Under the pieces are notes generated by a model. The model made no database searches, was not told where the DNA came from, and saw only the letters and a list, made by a program, of their open reading frames with translations. A DNA stretch of 49,462 nucleotides from Candidatus Zhuqueibacterota bacterium. Its GTDB lineage: Bacteria > Zhuqueibacterota > Zhuqueibacteria > Residuimicrobiales > JAFGEC01. Where the stretch lies: contig JAFGEC010000238.1 in the NCBI GenBank assembly GCA_016931775.1, forward strand, positions 1 through 49,462. Reading direction: 5' to 3'. How positions within the stretch are numbered: the first letter of the stretch is position 1; every line of letters begins with the position of its first letter. This document shows, one piece after another, positions 41,501-49,462 of this stretch. The translations under genes and the position numbers were made by a program.

Positions 41501-42730
41501 ATGAAAAGGCTATTAATTCTCGGTGCAGGTACGGCAGGTACCATGATGGCAAATAAACTTTTACATCAACTCGATCAAAATGAATGGAAAATTACTATGG
41601 TTGACAAGCATGAAACCCATTATTATCAACCCGGTTTTCTTTTCATTCCATTCAATATCTACTCATGTCACGATGTGGTTAAACCGAAAAGAGATTTTGT
41701 GCCTGCAGAGGTTGAATATATCAATTCAAATATCGAAATTATTGAACCGGAAAAAAATCAGGTTAAGCTGTCAAATAAAAAAGTTATCCAGTACGATATA
41801 CTTATTATAGCAACCGGTTCGCGCACGGTTCCCGAGGAAACCGAGGGATTAAAAGATGCCGGTTGGTATCAAAACATTTTCGATTTTTACACCATCGAAG
41901 GCGCTTGCAATCTACAAAAATTTTTCAAGCACTGGGAGGGTGGAAAATTGGTTTTGAATATCACTGAGATGCCGATAAAATGTCCTGTCGCACCGCTGGA
42001 ATTTTTATTTCTGGCAGATTGGTGGTTTACTGAAAAAGGCATGAGGGATAAAGTCGATCTCACGTTTGTTACACCGCTTCCCGGTGCTTTCACCAAACCC
42101 AAGGCAGCTCAAATTTTAGGATCATTTTTAGATGATAAAAATATTCACCTTCAAGCCGAATTTAGTACCGGGCGAGTGGATCACGCAAACAACAAAATTA
42201 TCTCCTGGGATGACAAAGAAATTGAATATGACGTCCTCGTAACCGTTCCGGTCAATATGGGCGATCCGGTGATTGAACACTCCAACCTCGGTGATGAATT
42301 AGGTTTCGTACCGACACACAAACACACATTACAATCCAAAAATCATGAAAATATTTTTGTTATCGGTGATGCCACGGATCTTCCGTCTTCAAAAGCCGGA
42401 TCGGTTGCTCATTTTCAGGCGGATGTTCTCACTGAAAATATTATCAGTTATATTGAAGGATTACCGCTTGAAGAGTCTTTCGACGGACACGCTAATTGTT
42501 TTATCGAATCCGGTTTTGGCAAAGGATTGCTTATTGATTTTAATTACGATGTCGAACCCCTGCCCGGGAAATTCCCCTTGCCGGGAATAGGTCCTTTTTC
42601 ACTGTTGCAAGAGACTAAAATGAACCATTGGGGAAAAATGATGTTTCGATGGATTTATTGGAATATGTTGTTAAAAGGTCAGGAACTCCCCATCGAAGCC
42701 CAAATGACCATGGCCGGTAAAATCAAATAG
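41501..42730 (+). CDS. Sulfide:quinone-oxidoreductase-like flavoprotein
   Basis: FAD-dependent oxidoreductase of 409 residues in the SQR/FCC family: N-terminal ILGAGTAGTMMANKL, ATGSRTVPEE, the C-terminal FAD motif FVIGDATDLPSSKAGSVAHFQA, and a membrane-associating end NHWGKMMFRWIYWNMLLKG. Cys161 (KCPVAP) and Cys333 (GHANC) align with the two cysteines carrying the redox disulfide of SQR. The third cysteine of classical types is not at its usual place (Tyr in AGWYQNI), though Cys136 is near. It probably oxidises sulfide or a persulfide with quinone. The ATG at 41501 has AGGAG at 5 bases. It leads the sulfur operon. Confidence 0.87.
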   Translation: MKRLLILGAGTAGTMMANKLLHQLDQNEWKITMVDKHETHYYQPGFLFIPFNIYSCHDVVKPKRDFVPAEVEYINSNIEIIEPEKNQVKLSNKKVIQYDILIIATGSRTVPEETEGLKDAGWYQNIFDFYTIEGACNLQKFFKHWEGGKLVLNITEMPIKCPVAPLEFLFLADWWFTEKGMRDKVDLTFVTPLPGAFTKPKAAQILGSFLDDKNIHLQAEFSTGRVDHANNKIISWDDKEIEYDVLVTVPVNMGDPVIEHSNLGDELGFVPTHKHTLQSKNHENIFVIGDATDLPSSKAGSVAHFQADVLTENIISYIEGLPLEESFDGHANCFIESGFGKGLLIDFNYDVEPLPGKFPLPGIGPFSLLQETKMNHWGKMMFRWIYWNMLLKGQELPIEAQMTMAGKIK

Positions 42731-42744
42731 AAAAGGAGGATCGT

Positions 42745-43329
42745 GTGGATAAAGATATTGCATTACTCCATCAGAAAATTGATTTTCTGACCGAGCAGAT
42801 TTTGGTTTCACAGCGCCGTCAAAAAGAAATGGAGGAATTAAAACAGGATCTTACACCAATTATGGGTGATCTTTTTAAAACGGCGGTGGAGGAGCTGGAA
42901 CAAGTCGCAACCCATTTCACCTATGAAGATCTGATTTTCCTGATCAAAAAATTATTGCGCAACACTCGCAATTTAATTGTTCTTTTCGAACAAATGGAAA
43001 GTGCGCGGGATTTTTTACAGGATGCTGTTCCACTCGGTAAGGATATTTTTAACACTTTGCTGGACAATATGGAAGAGCTGAATAAAAAAGGCTATTTTGA
43101 ACTGTTGAATACTCTACTCAATACGCTGGATCATATCATGTCTTCAATGACACCGGATGATTTTAAAAAAGTTGCGCAATTCACAGAAAAATTTGTTACA
43201 GCGGCAAAACGAATAGTCAATGAACCGCAAGAAAAGGTGTCAACTTTCAAACTTTTACGAGAAGCAAACAGTCCCCAGGTCAAGCAGTCGATGGCTATAG
43301 GATTAAAACTATTAAAAGCCATCTCATAA
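42745..43329 (+). CDS. DUF1641-family protein
   Basis: Helical protein of 194 residues, with a coiled-coil-like start (LHQKIDFLTEQILVSQRRQKEMEELKQDL) and a DUF1641-like core (LLNTLLNTLDHIMSSMTPDDFKKVAQFTEKFV). DUF1641 proteins often lie next to SQR-like flavoproteins or formate dehydrogenases; their role is not established, perhaps as a docking or electron-transfer partner. The start is GTG, preceded by AGGAGG. It lies 14 bases after the flavoprotein gene. Confidence 0.83.
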   Translation: MDKDIALLHQKIDFLTEQILVSQRRQKEMEELKQDLTPIMGDLFKTAVEELEQVATHFTYEDLIFLIKKLLRNTRNLIVLFEQMESARDFLQDAVPLGKDIFNTLLDNMEELNKKGYFELLNTLLNTLDHIMSSMTPDDFKKVAQFTEKFVTAAKRIVNEPQEKVSTFKLLREANSPQVKQSMAIGLKLLKAIS

Positions 43330-43389
43330 AAACAGAATTTTTTTTTACTTTTAAACGTTAAATAAAAAAAACTCATATAGGAGAACGTT

Positions 43390-43704
43390 ATGTCAACAAA
43401 AGTAATTGCCAATGTAGAGGTCGAAATTGACACGGAAGGTTTTATGACAAATCCCGATCAATGGACCAAGGAGATAGCCAGTGCTATCGCCAAGGAAGAG
43501 GGTGTGGAACTCACGGAAGCCCATTGGAAAGTGATAAACTTTATTCGCAAAGATTACAGCGAAAAAGGCACTGCCCCTTCGATCCGAAGAATCAACAAGG
43601 TGGGTGGCATCTCCACTAAAGATATGTATAATTTATTTCCCGATGGACCGGCAAAAAAGGCAGCAAAAATTTCAGGTCTTGGGAAACCACAAGGTTGCGT
43701 ATAA
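43390..43704 (+). CDS. DsrC/TusE-family sulfur carrier with single C-terminal cysteine
   Basis: Small sulfur-carrier protein of 104 residues. The flexible C-terminus GLGKPQGCV matches DsrC/TusE, with the reactive Cys103 as penultimate residue. In DsrC a second cysteine stands ten residues before; here that place is Ala92 (KKAAKISG), so no intramolecular disulfide or trisulfide can form, as in TusE. It probably accepts sulfur as a persulfide on Cys103 from the DsrE-like protein encoded 18 bases downstream. AGGAG precedes the ATG. No dsrAB, tusBCD or hdr genes are in the window. Confidence 0.92.
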   Translation: MSTKVIANVEVEIDTEGFMTNPDQWTKEIASAIAKEEGVELTEAHWKVINFIRKDYSEKGTAPSIRRINKVGGISTKDMYNLFPDGPAKKAAKISGLGKPQGCV

Positions 43705-43722
43705 TTCAAACAGGAGAAATTT

Positions 43723-44202
43723 ATGGCTATCGAAAAAATGGAACCAATTAAAAAGGTTTCGATTATTATTTCAAAAGGATCTCTGGATGGTGTATACCCC
43801 GGCTTAATCATGGCCAATGGGGCACGAATGGAAGGTATTGAAGCGACTGTATTTTTTACTTTTTTCGGCATGGATGCTATTGTAAAAAATAAACAAAAGA
43901 AAATAAAGATTGCCACAGTCGGTAATCCCGGTATGCATATGCCGACAATAATCGGAATGATTCCCGGAATGTCTGCTATGGCGACAAAGATGATGCAAAA
44001 GAAAATGGATGAACTGGATATCCCCCCTGTTGATGAATTTATTGAAATGATCAGTGATGCGGGTGCAGAACTTTATGCATGTAAAGCGACTGTGGACATG
44101 TTTGGATTAACAGAAAAGGATTTTGTTTCTCAGGTAAACGGTATCATCAATGTGGCCACTTTTTATGAAAAATCTGCCGGTGCCCAAATAATTTTTACAT
44201 GA
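43723..44202 (+). CDS. DsrE/DsrF-like (DsrE2-type) sulfurtransferase
   Basis: Protein of 159 residues with the DsrE fold. The active cysteine is Cys120 in ELYACKATVDMFGL, the family signature. A Met-rich insertion (about 70-95, GMHMPTIIGMIPGMSAMATKMM) separates the halves, as in DsrE2-type proteins. It probably passes persulfide sulfur to or from the DsrC-like protein. AGGAG precedes the start. Last gene of the four-gene sulfur operon. Confidence 0.9.
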   Translation: MAIEKMEPIKKVSIIISKGSLDGVYPGLIMANGARMEGIEATVFFTFFGMDAIVKNKQKKIKIATVGNPGMHMPTIIGMIPGMSAMATKMMQKKMDELDIPPVDEFIEMISDAGAELYACKATVDMFGLTEKDFVSQVNGIINVATFYEKSAGAQIIFT

Positions 44203-44547
44203 TTACTGCACATAGGTATTATATATAACCATTTGAAGATTTTATGAGGTTGTTGAAAAAGTTTAGATTTTCAAACATTGTGAAAATTTAACAAAACTTT
44301 GATTATTTGTTGCGACAAAATGAACACACATATTCGAATTCGACGAATAAAAAAACGTGATACAATCCCATTTTTTATCACTCCCATTCCTCTTTTGAAT
44401 CGCACCAAGACTTGCTATTCAAAAATTTGAAAAATTTCAAAAATTTGATAACTCCCTTTCTTTTTATTTTACTTAAGCTAAAAAAAAACAACGATTGTAA
44501 TTTCGGCATTACTTTTGCAGTTTTTACTAAAAACTGGAACACATCAT
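44203..44547. other. Intergenic region, 345 bp, with direct repeats
   Basis: Very AT-rich. It contains two exact copies of TTCAAAAATTTGA (44418-44430 and 44436-44448), each nearly palindromic, about 100 bases before the next lipoprotein gene. A 67-codon open frame (44412-44615) runs across these repeats and into the next gene and is not supported. No convincing terminator for the sulfur operon was found. Confidence 0.45.
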
Positions 44548-45390
44548 ATGCAAAGATTAATATTTATCATTATCCTCATTGCCGGTTTGGCCTGTCACAA
44601 GGCGAACGTTTTTGAACCGAGTCAAACCGATAGCGGTAAAACATATATCGTCAGCAATGAAGACACGGTTATCGCGGTAAAGATATATGATCCCAACTCA
44701 GGCATTAAAAACCTGTTTGTTGAAAAAGACGGCAGAGCGGTCGTAAATAACTTTGACTCATTCCTGGAAAAACGGACATTTTTAACCGACAATGAAATTG
44801 AAAAGATTGTCCGAACGTTTAATGACAATAATTACCAAACCTTTGACGATCCTCCACGCAGGGAAAATTTGGATATTTTTCCCCACTATGATATATACTT
44901 TAGCGATGGTCAGTACAAAAAAACAACGTCAATCATACAAGCGCCAACGCTGGAAAGCAATAATCCGTTTATCACCGAAATAAATAGAATATCTGAGCTG
45001 ATACTCAATGACGGACTTTCCATAGAACTTTTTACATCTGATACCGTGCTCTCCAAACAGGCAGGCCTTTGCATTACTCTCGTTGTAAAAAATATCAATT
45101 CAAGCCCAATGGATTTTTTATTCGAATCGGAAACAACTCACGACATCTTTATTAGCACTCAATACCCTGATGGGAATAATTTTATAATATGGAACTTGGC
45201 ACATAATCGATCGAATAACCTGGTAACGAACGCCCGGACACTTGCGGGAGGATCATCTTCCTCTATATCAGTGATCTGGGACGGCAAAGATAATGATGGT
45301 CAAAAAGTGACCGGCCATTTCTATCTCTATGCAGAGGTACTATCCTGGCCGGGTGGTACAACTTTACCCACATTAATTTCTGTTGAATAA
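44548..45390 (+). CDS. Lipoprotein with C-terminal BsuPI-like domain
   Basis: Protein of 280 residues. The signal IFIIILIAGLAC fits a lipobox, with Cys16 as the lipidated residue. Residues about 30-160 are an unrecognised domain; residues about 170-270 resemble the BsuPI (intracellular proteinase inhibitor) beta-sandwich: VVKNINSSPMDFLFESETTHDIFI followed by SSISVIWDGKDNDGQKVTGHFYLYAEV. BsuPI-type domains are common in exported proteins, so inhibition of a protease is not certain. I chose ATG 44548 rather than 44515 because it puts the lipoprotein signal at the N-terminus. Confidence 0.75.
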   Translation: MQRLIFIIILIAGLACHKANVFEPSQTDSGKTYIVSNEDTVIAVKIYDPNSGIKNLFVEKDGRAVVNNFDSFLEKRTFLTDNEIEKIVRTFNDNNYQTFDDPPRRENLDIFPHYDIYFSDGQYKKTTSIIQAPTLESNNPFITEINRISELILNDGLSIELFTSDTVLSKQAGLCITLVVKNINSSPMDFLFESETTHDIFISTQYPDGNNFIIWNLAHNRSNNLVTNARTLAGGSSSSISVIWDGKDNDGQKVTGHFYLYAEVLSWPGGTTLPTLISVE

Positions 45391-45475
45391 TACAAATGAT
45401 ATTTTATATTCTTATTAAAGGGCTGGTCCGATAAATAAATGTTATCCTCAAAGGTACGAAAAAAAAACATATACA

Positions 45476-45490
45476 GCGAAAAATTTTCGC
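45476..45490. promoter_or_regulatory. 15-bp palindrome GCGAAAA-a-TTTTCGC
   Basis: Perfect 7-bp arms around one base, in the 212-base gap before the DUF3160 gene. No T run follows on the plus strand, so an operator is more likely than a terminator there; a T-rich tract lies some bases beyond it on the minus strand. Confidence 0.4.
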
Positions 45491-45602
45491 GGTTAATATA
45501 AAAATTAAGCTGATAAATAAATAAAAAACAATAGCAATTCTTTGGCAAGTTATTTGATCTCTTTCGTTGGGATAGATATTAAAAAATTTACTGGAGGACC
45601 TC

Positions 45603-48332
45603 ATGAGAGTTGTCACATTTTTACTTTTTATATCATCAGCGATTTTCGCCCAAAATATGATTGCCGATATACAACATCCGGTAGATACCGATTTTGGTGT
45701 TTATACACCACGGTCGGTAACAATTACACCCAATGCACCCGTCTGTGAATCCGGTGATAATTTGGAAAATGTCGTCAATCTAAGCGATTATGTACTTTCT
45801 GATATAGATACGGATTTATTAAAAAAGAACGGCTTTTTTGTTACTCCAGCCACCATGCTGCCCATTATTTCAAGAGCGTCCGGTTTTAACGAAATGTTCG
45901 ATATTTATAACGATTGCCGGGAAAGCGGTATTCCCATTTTTGTGACATCCGATGCGCTGCTGCACACCTTTCATCTCTGTTTTGACTACATTTTACGTAC
46001 CTGTGAGGAAAAACGGTTTTATGCCGATCTCGAATTATTATTACATTTACTTTTCGAAGTAACAATGGACCAATATGAAACAGCCACCGACAGTACGGTC
46101 CGGCAAGCCTGTCAGAGTAACATGAACTATTTAATCGTTGCCCTCAGGCTGCTGGATCCATCGTTTGTTGAACCCATTAACGGCGGTCCCTATATCGAAG
46201 AGTTGACACTCATTGAATCGGCTGCAGGATTTGCCGAATCACCCATCTTTGGCTACGATGAAGATTACTCCCAGTATATCCCGCGAGGCCATTATACCCG
46301 GACCGATTCTCTTAAACGGTATTTTAAAACCATGATGTGGCTGGGCCGAATGTCGTTTGCCTGTGAGCTGGTGGCCGATCCGGTCAGCCGTGATGCTACA
46401 CGCCGGGCTCTTCTACTGATACAGGCCATGCACCACCTAAAAGACAACGGTATCGGCTCCTTTCAACTTTGGGACAACATCTATCAACCGACCGTCTTTT
46501 TCGTCGGCAAAAGTGATGATATTACCATTGAAACATATTTTCCGATGGCAGAGGAACTATACAAGCTCGAATTATCACCGGATATTTTTGCGGATGATTC
46601 TCTATTAACCCAATTTTTGTTCAAGACTGAAAAACTGCCGGGCTCCGCCATCACTTATCCGGGCCAACCGTCCAAAGGATTCCGCTTTATGGGACAACGA
46701 TTTATACCCGATTCCTGGATTTTGGATGAACTGGTCTATACAAAAATACCCGATCGAATGATGCCCACCGGTCTGGATGTGATGATTGTTCTCGGCAGTG
46801 AAAAAGCATATGAATACCTGCCGCAACAGGACAAAGATAATGTATACTATAATATAAAACTGGACAGCCTGAAAAAAATATTTCGCTCCTATCCCTCTGA
46901 AATATGGGCCCAGAATGCCTATTGGAACTGGCTTTATTCTTTGATGCCGTTGCTGGCGGTAAAAGGTGCCGGTTACCCGGCATTTATGCAAAATGCAGCA
47001 TGGGTGGATAAGGATCTTTATGCGGCACTCGCGTCATGGGCGGAACTTCGTCATGATACGATATTGTATGCCAAACAAAGCGGAACCGACACCGGCATGG
47101 ATCCGTCTTCTTATGAGGTACAGGGATACGTCGAACCCAATCCCCATTTTTTTGGACGATTGGCGGCTTTAGCTGAATTTATGATGGAGGGATTAAACAA
47201 TAGAAACCTGTTGTTCGATCAGTTCAAAACATCCCTTGAAAAACTGTCCCGGCTTCTTGATACACTTAAAACAATTTCCGAAAAAGAACTAACCGGTATT
47301 TCCTTGAATAGCGATGAATATTTGACAATTTTTGAAATCGGCAAAGACCTCTACGACATCGTCACATTCGGACGGTGGCCCAGCGAAGGTCCGTTCCCCG
47401 GTATGGACGATCTTGAACCCATGCCGGTTGTCGCGGATGTTCACACGGAACCGTTTTCTGCAACAGTTCTGGAGGAAGGCGTCGGATACCCGTATGCCAT
47501 CTATGTGATCTGCAACATCGAAGGGCATCCGATTCTGGCCAAAGGAGCCGGCTTTTCCTATTATGAATTTACCTGGCCCATGAATGACCGCCTGACCGAT
47601 GAAAAATGGCGTGATATGCTGAAAAAAGGCGAACAACCGAAACGTCCGGAATGGACATCCAGTTTTATGTCTGAACCTGAAAGAGCGAATCCGGCCGCAG
47701 AATTTTATTCCTGGCGCAAACCCATGTCTGAATTCGTCAAAACAAATATTTCACCTGAAAAGCCTATCGCGGGAGACACGCTGACGGTTACCATGATATT
47801 TTCTAACTGGGAAAGTCAGGGACAGCCGGTCGTCGAACTTTATGACAGCCAAGGCGACAAACACAGTCCGCTTTCCGTTACGGTACAAGACAACAACCAG
47901 TCAAAATGGCTGGCGATATTTATGACCGCGACATTACCCGACGGAAGGACATATATCGATATAAATTACAATACAGGATATGGTACCCTGGAATACAGGA
48001 CCTCCGTTTTCATTCAGCCGGCAAGCAGAATTCATTCGGTTGCAACCAAACCGGAGGAAAAATACCTCTACCAGAACTATCCCAATCCGTTCAATCCGGT
48101 AACAACCATAAGATTCGATCTGCCTTACTCGAGCAACGTTGTGCTGGATATTTTTAATGTAAACGGGCGTCTGGTCAACCGGATCTGGGATGGCGATCTG
48201 GAATCCGGTTCACATTTTTTGGTGTGGAACGGCCGGGACAGAGAGAACAAAGTGCTGGGCACTGGCGTATATTTTTACCGCATGCGCACAGGTGATTATA
48301 TTTCTGTTAAGCAAATGTTATTATTAAAATAA
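45603..48332 (+). CDS. Secreted DUF3160 protein with T9SS sorting domain
   Basis: Exported protein of 909 residues: signal peptide (MRVVTFLLFISSAIFA), a large mainly helical DUF3160 domain (about 60-690) with the family-like PIFVTSDALLHTFHLCFDYILR near residue 116 and LGSEKAYEYL in the middle, a beta region (about 720-810), and a sorting domain from about 820 (YLYQNYPNPFNPVTTIRF) ending KQMLLLK. DUF3160 proteins are large secreted or periplasmic proteins of unknown function, frequent in this group of bacteria. GGAGG precedes the ATG. It lies upstream of two more exported-protein genes in the same direction. Confidence 0.88.
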   Translation: MRVVTFLLFISSAIFAQNMIADIQHPVDTDFGVYTPRSVTITPNAPVCESGDNLENVVNLSDYVLSDIDTDLLKKNGFFVTPATMLPIISRASGFNEMFDIYNDCRESGIPIFVTSDALLHTFHLCFDYILRTCEEKRFYADLELLLHLLFEVTMDQYETATDSTVRQACQSNMNYLIVALRLLDPSFVEPINGGPYIEELTLIESAAGFAESPIFGYDEDYSQYIPRGHYTRTDSLKRYFKTMMWLGRMSFACELVADPVSRDATRRALLLIQAMHHLKDNGIGSFQLWDNIYQPTVFFVGKSDDITIETYFPMAEELYKLELSPDIFADDSLLTQFLFKTEKLPGSAITYPGQPSKGFRFMGQRFIPDSWILDELVYTKIPDRMMPTGLDVMIVLGSEKAYEYLPQQDKDNVYYNIKLDSLKKIFRSYPSEIWAQNAYWNWLYSLMPLLAVKGAGYPAFMQNAAWVDKDLYAALASWAELRHDTILYAKQSGTDTGMDPSSYEVQGYVEPNPHFFGRLAALAEFMMEGLNNRNLLFDQFKTSLEKLSRLLDTLKTISEKELTGISLNSDEYLTIFEIGKDLYDIVTFGRWPSEGPFPGMDDLEPMPVVADVHTEPFSATVLEEGVGYPYAIYVICNIEGHPILAKGAGFSYYEFTWPMNDRLTDEKWRDMLKKGEQPKRPEWTSSFMSEPERANPAAEFYSWRKPMSEFVKTNISPEKPIAGDTLTVTMIFSNWESQGQPVVELYDSQGDKHSPLSVTVQDNNQSKWLAIFMTATLPDGRTYIDINYNTGYGTLEYRTSVFIQPASRIHSVATKPEEKYLYQNYPNPFNPVTTIRFDLPYSSNVVLDIFNVNGRLVNRIWDGDLESGSHFLVWNGRDRENKVLGTGVYFYRMRTGDYISVKQMLLLK

Positions 48333-48342
48333 GGAGGCTAAA

Positions 48343-48801
48343 ATGAAACAAGCCATTTGTTTATTCTGTGTTATCGCATTAATGACAGGCTGCAGGGATC
48401 AAATTCCCATCGATCCACCTCCCGTGACGCCCGTTCAAGTTCGCATTATACTCGAAAAACTGGTGTTTTCACCGAACGAAAAAATAAACATAAAAATTGA
48501 AAACCGGGATATCGAACCGGTGTTTTTGGAGGGTTGCAGTGTTTTTTATATATCAGCGAAAAATGATACCGGCTGGAATCCACCGTCGCCGTTTCTGGTT
48601 TGTGTGTGGGAGGGTATTGCAAGACAGCTCGATCCCGGAGACATATATAAAGAAAAGCAGCAAATTAGCAATCCAGGAGTTTATAAGATAGCCGCACCGG
48701 TTTATTTCGGATGTGAATCCGATAAACCCATCAGCCAGGCAGGTTGCGGCCGGAGTGAGTTGATTTGGTCGCTTCCTCTGACAATCGTTGAAAATTTATA
48801 A
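48343..48801 (+). CDS. Small lipoprotein, beta-sandwich-like, unknown function
   Basis: Protein of 152 residues with lipobox LMTGC (Cys17). The mature part looks like a single immunoglobulin-like sandwich (VRIILEKLVFSPNEKINIKIENRDIEPVFLEGC, then DPGDIYKEKQQI), carrying six further cysteines that could form disulfides. It resembles in style the BsuPI-like part of the upstream lipoprotein, though I cannot claim homology. AAGGAGG precedes the start. It lies 10 bases after the DUF3160 gene, so the two are likely co-transcribed. Confidence 0.75.
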   Translation: MKQAICLFCVIALMTGCRDQIPIDPPPVTPVQVRIILEKLVFSPNEKINIKIENRDIEPVFLEGCSVFYISAKNDTGWNPPSPFLVCVWEGIARQLDPGDIYKEKQQISNPGVYKIAAPVYFGCESDKPISQAGCGRSELIWSLPLTIVENL

Positions 48802-48820
48802 AACGAAGAGGAGATTTACC

Positions 48821-49462
48821 ATGAAACGTTTGCTATTATTAATGATAATAATAACCTCTTTTTCTCATGCCTTTGCTTCCTTTTATGCTCGAAATTTGAC
48901 CAATCGGAATCATGACTGGTCAACGTTTGAAATGAAACAATTAAACTGCGAGATCGAGGTCTTTGGGCTGTTTTACCAGACAACAACCAGTTTTGAAATC
49001 GGCCTTGTTCCTACACGATGGGATTCGCCATACCCCGGAACTTATGAAATCGTATGGGATTTTGACCTCGTACAGGACGCAGTTATCACCGAATGCTGGA
49101 TTAAACCTGCCGGCAGTTCGGAATTTATCGCTGCTGAAATCATTGATCTGACCACTGCCGAAAAAAATTATCAAGAGCAATCCCGCACACGGCCGAAACT
49201 CCTGTTGCGCCACCGTTATCAACGTCAATGGGACGGTTCCATCATGAGAAGATTCCAAATGACGTTTGCACCTGTTACGCTTTCGCAAACGCCGGTCATA
49301 AAAATTCGTTACCTCTTGCCCTGCCTGCCCTATTACAACGTTCGCCGGCTATCAGTTCCTTTGAACGAATACAGTGCGTACGTTCAGTGCAGGCCTACAA
49401 TGTTTTTAACAGACCATGATAATCCCAATTTTATGCCGATAAATATCGCGAATGTTTACGCA
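48821..49462 (+). CDS. Secreted protein with VIT-like domain, cut by the window end
   Basis: Partial gene: 214 codons from ATG with no stop before the window ends. GAGGAG lies before the start. After a signal peptide (MKRLLLLMIIITSFSHAFA) the sequence resembles a vault/inter-alpha-trypsin (VIT) domain: a strand pair LNCEIEVFGLFYQTTTSFEI, then YEIVWDFDLVQDAVITECWI, the AEKNYQEQSRTRPKLLLRH segment (VIT domains have A-x-x-x-Y-E here) and YQRQWDGSIMRRFQMTF. Such proteins in this group are often long and end in a sorting domain, which would lie outside the window. It follows the small lipoprotein by 19 bases. Confidence 0.72.
   Translation, partial: MKRLLLLMIIITSFSHAFASFYARNLTNRNHDWSTFEMKQLNCEIEVFGLFYQTTTSFEIGLVPTRWDSPYPGTYEIVWDFDLVQDAVITECWIKPAGSSEFIAAEIIDLTTAEKNYQEQSRTRPKLLLRHRYQRQWDGSIMRRFQMTFAPVTLSQTPVIKIRYLLPCLPYYNVRRLSVPLNEYSAYVQCRPTMFLTDHDNPNFMPINIANVYA

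Noticed and set aside
44412-44615. 67-codon open frame ahead of the BsuPI-like lipoprotein
   Set aside because: It crosses direct repeats and overlaps the lipoprotein gene in another frame; low-complexity composition.

Overview
The window looks like a chromosomal segment of a Gram-negative, AT-rich bacterium of the FCB group outside classical Bacteroidetes (Calditrichota, KSB1, Ignavibacteria or Marinimicrobia type). The main reason is seven long secreted proteins that end in the same roughly 80-residue C-terminal domain. It starts with a QNYPNPFNP-type motif and ends in a basic LL(K/R)-like tail, which is the type A sorting domain of the type IX secretion system (T9SS). Four promoters can be read by eye in E. 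coli-like form, with 17-bp spacers, and Shine-Dalgarno sites are strong. The lineage is an inference; there is no rRNA gene to settle it. I saw no tRNA, rRNA, CRISPR array, insertion sequence, prophage or T9SS machinery gene.

Layout. 0-7.6 kb is mostly housekeeping: manA; a Nif3-like gene and a Gfo/Idh oxidoreductase on the minus strand; then a plus-strand run of EIIA-type PTS protein, zinc-ribbon/DUF2007 protein, hisS, SpoU-type RNA methyltransferase, CPBP protease and a degenerate receiver protein, closed by a clear terminator. 7.6-12.5 kb holds nadB, a beta-barrel protein, a rhomboid protease and a cell-wall amidase. 12.5-17.8 kb is a minus-strand block: greA, trxB and a LiaF-like membrane protein, then a ribbon-helix-helix protein followed by sat and cysC (sulfate activation to PAPS) and a radical SAM protein.

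18-36 kb is an accessory region for extracellular degradation. A single-domain asparaginase, a GH10 xylanase with sorting domain, a barrel protein, a formylglycine-type sulfatase and a DUF1080 protein run in one direction, as in a small polysaccharide-use locus. After a PilZ mini-operon come a secreted CotH-type kinase fused to LamG and a second gene carrying a near-copy of that LamG and sorting-domain cassette. On the minus strand there is a propeller-like protein and an operon of lipoprotein, subtilisin-type protease and M1 aminopeptidase, all three enzymes or large proteins with sorting domains.

36-41.3 kb has an ECF sigma factor, an anti-sigma-like membrane protein and a YbjQ protein in one overlapping operon, then a minus-strand efflux operon (membrane-fusion protein and two MacB/FtsX-like permeases, with no ATPase gene nearby). 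41.5-44.2 kb is a sulfur-transfer operon: sulfide:quinone-reductase-like flavoprotein, DUF1641 protein, DsrC/TusE-like protein with a single C-terminal cysteine, and DsrE-like protein. 44.5-49.5 kb carries two lipoproteins, a DUF3160 protein with sorting domain and, cut by the window end, a secreted protein with a VIT-like domain.

The most interesting items are a terminator-like hairpin at the 5' end of the predicted greA transcript, the single-cysteine DsrC in a compact sulfur operon with an FNR-like palindrome upstream, the tandem CotH/LamG duplication, a possible leaderless nadB transcript whose promoter overlaps the preceding terminator, and a receiver domain with Glu at the phosphorylation position.
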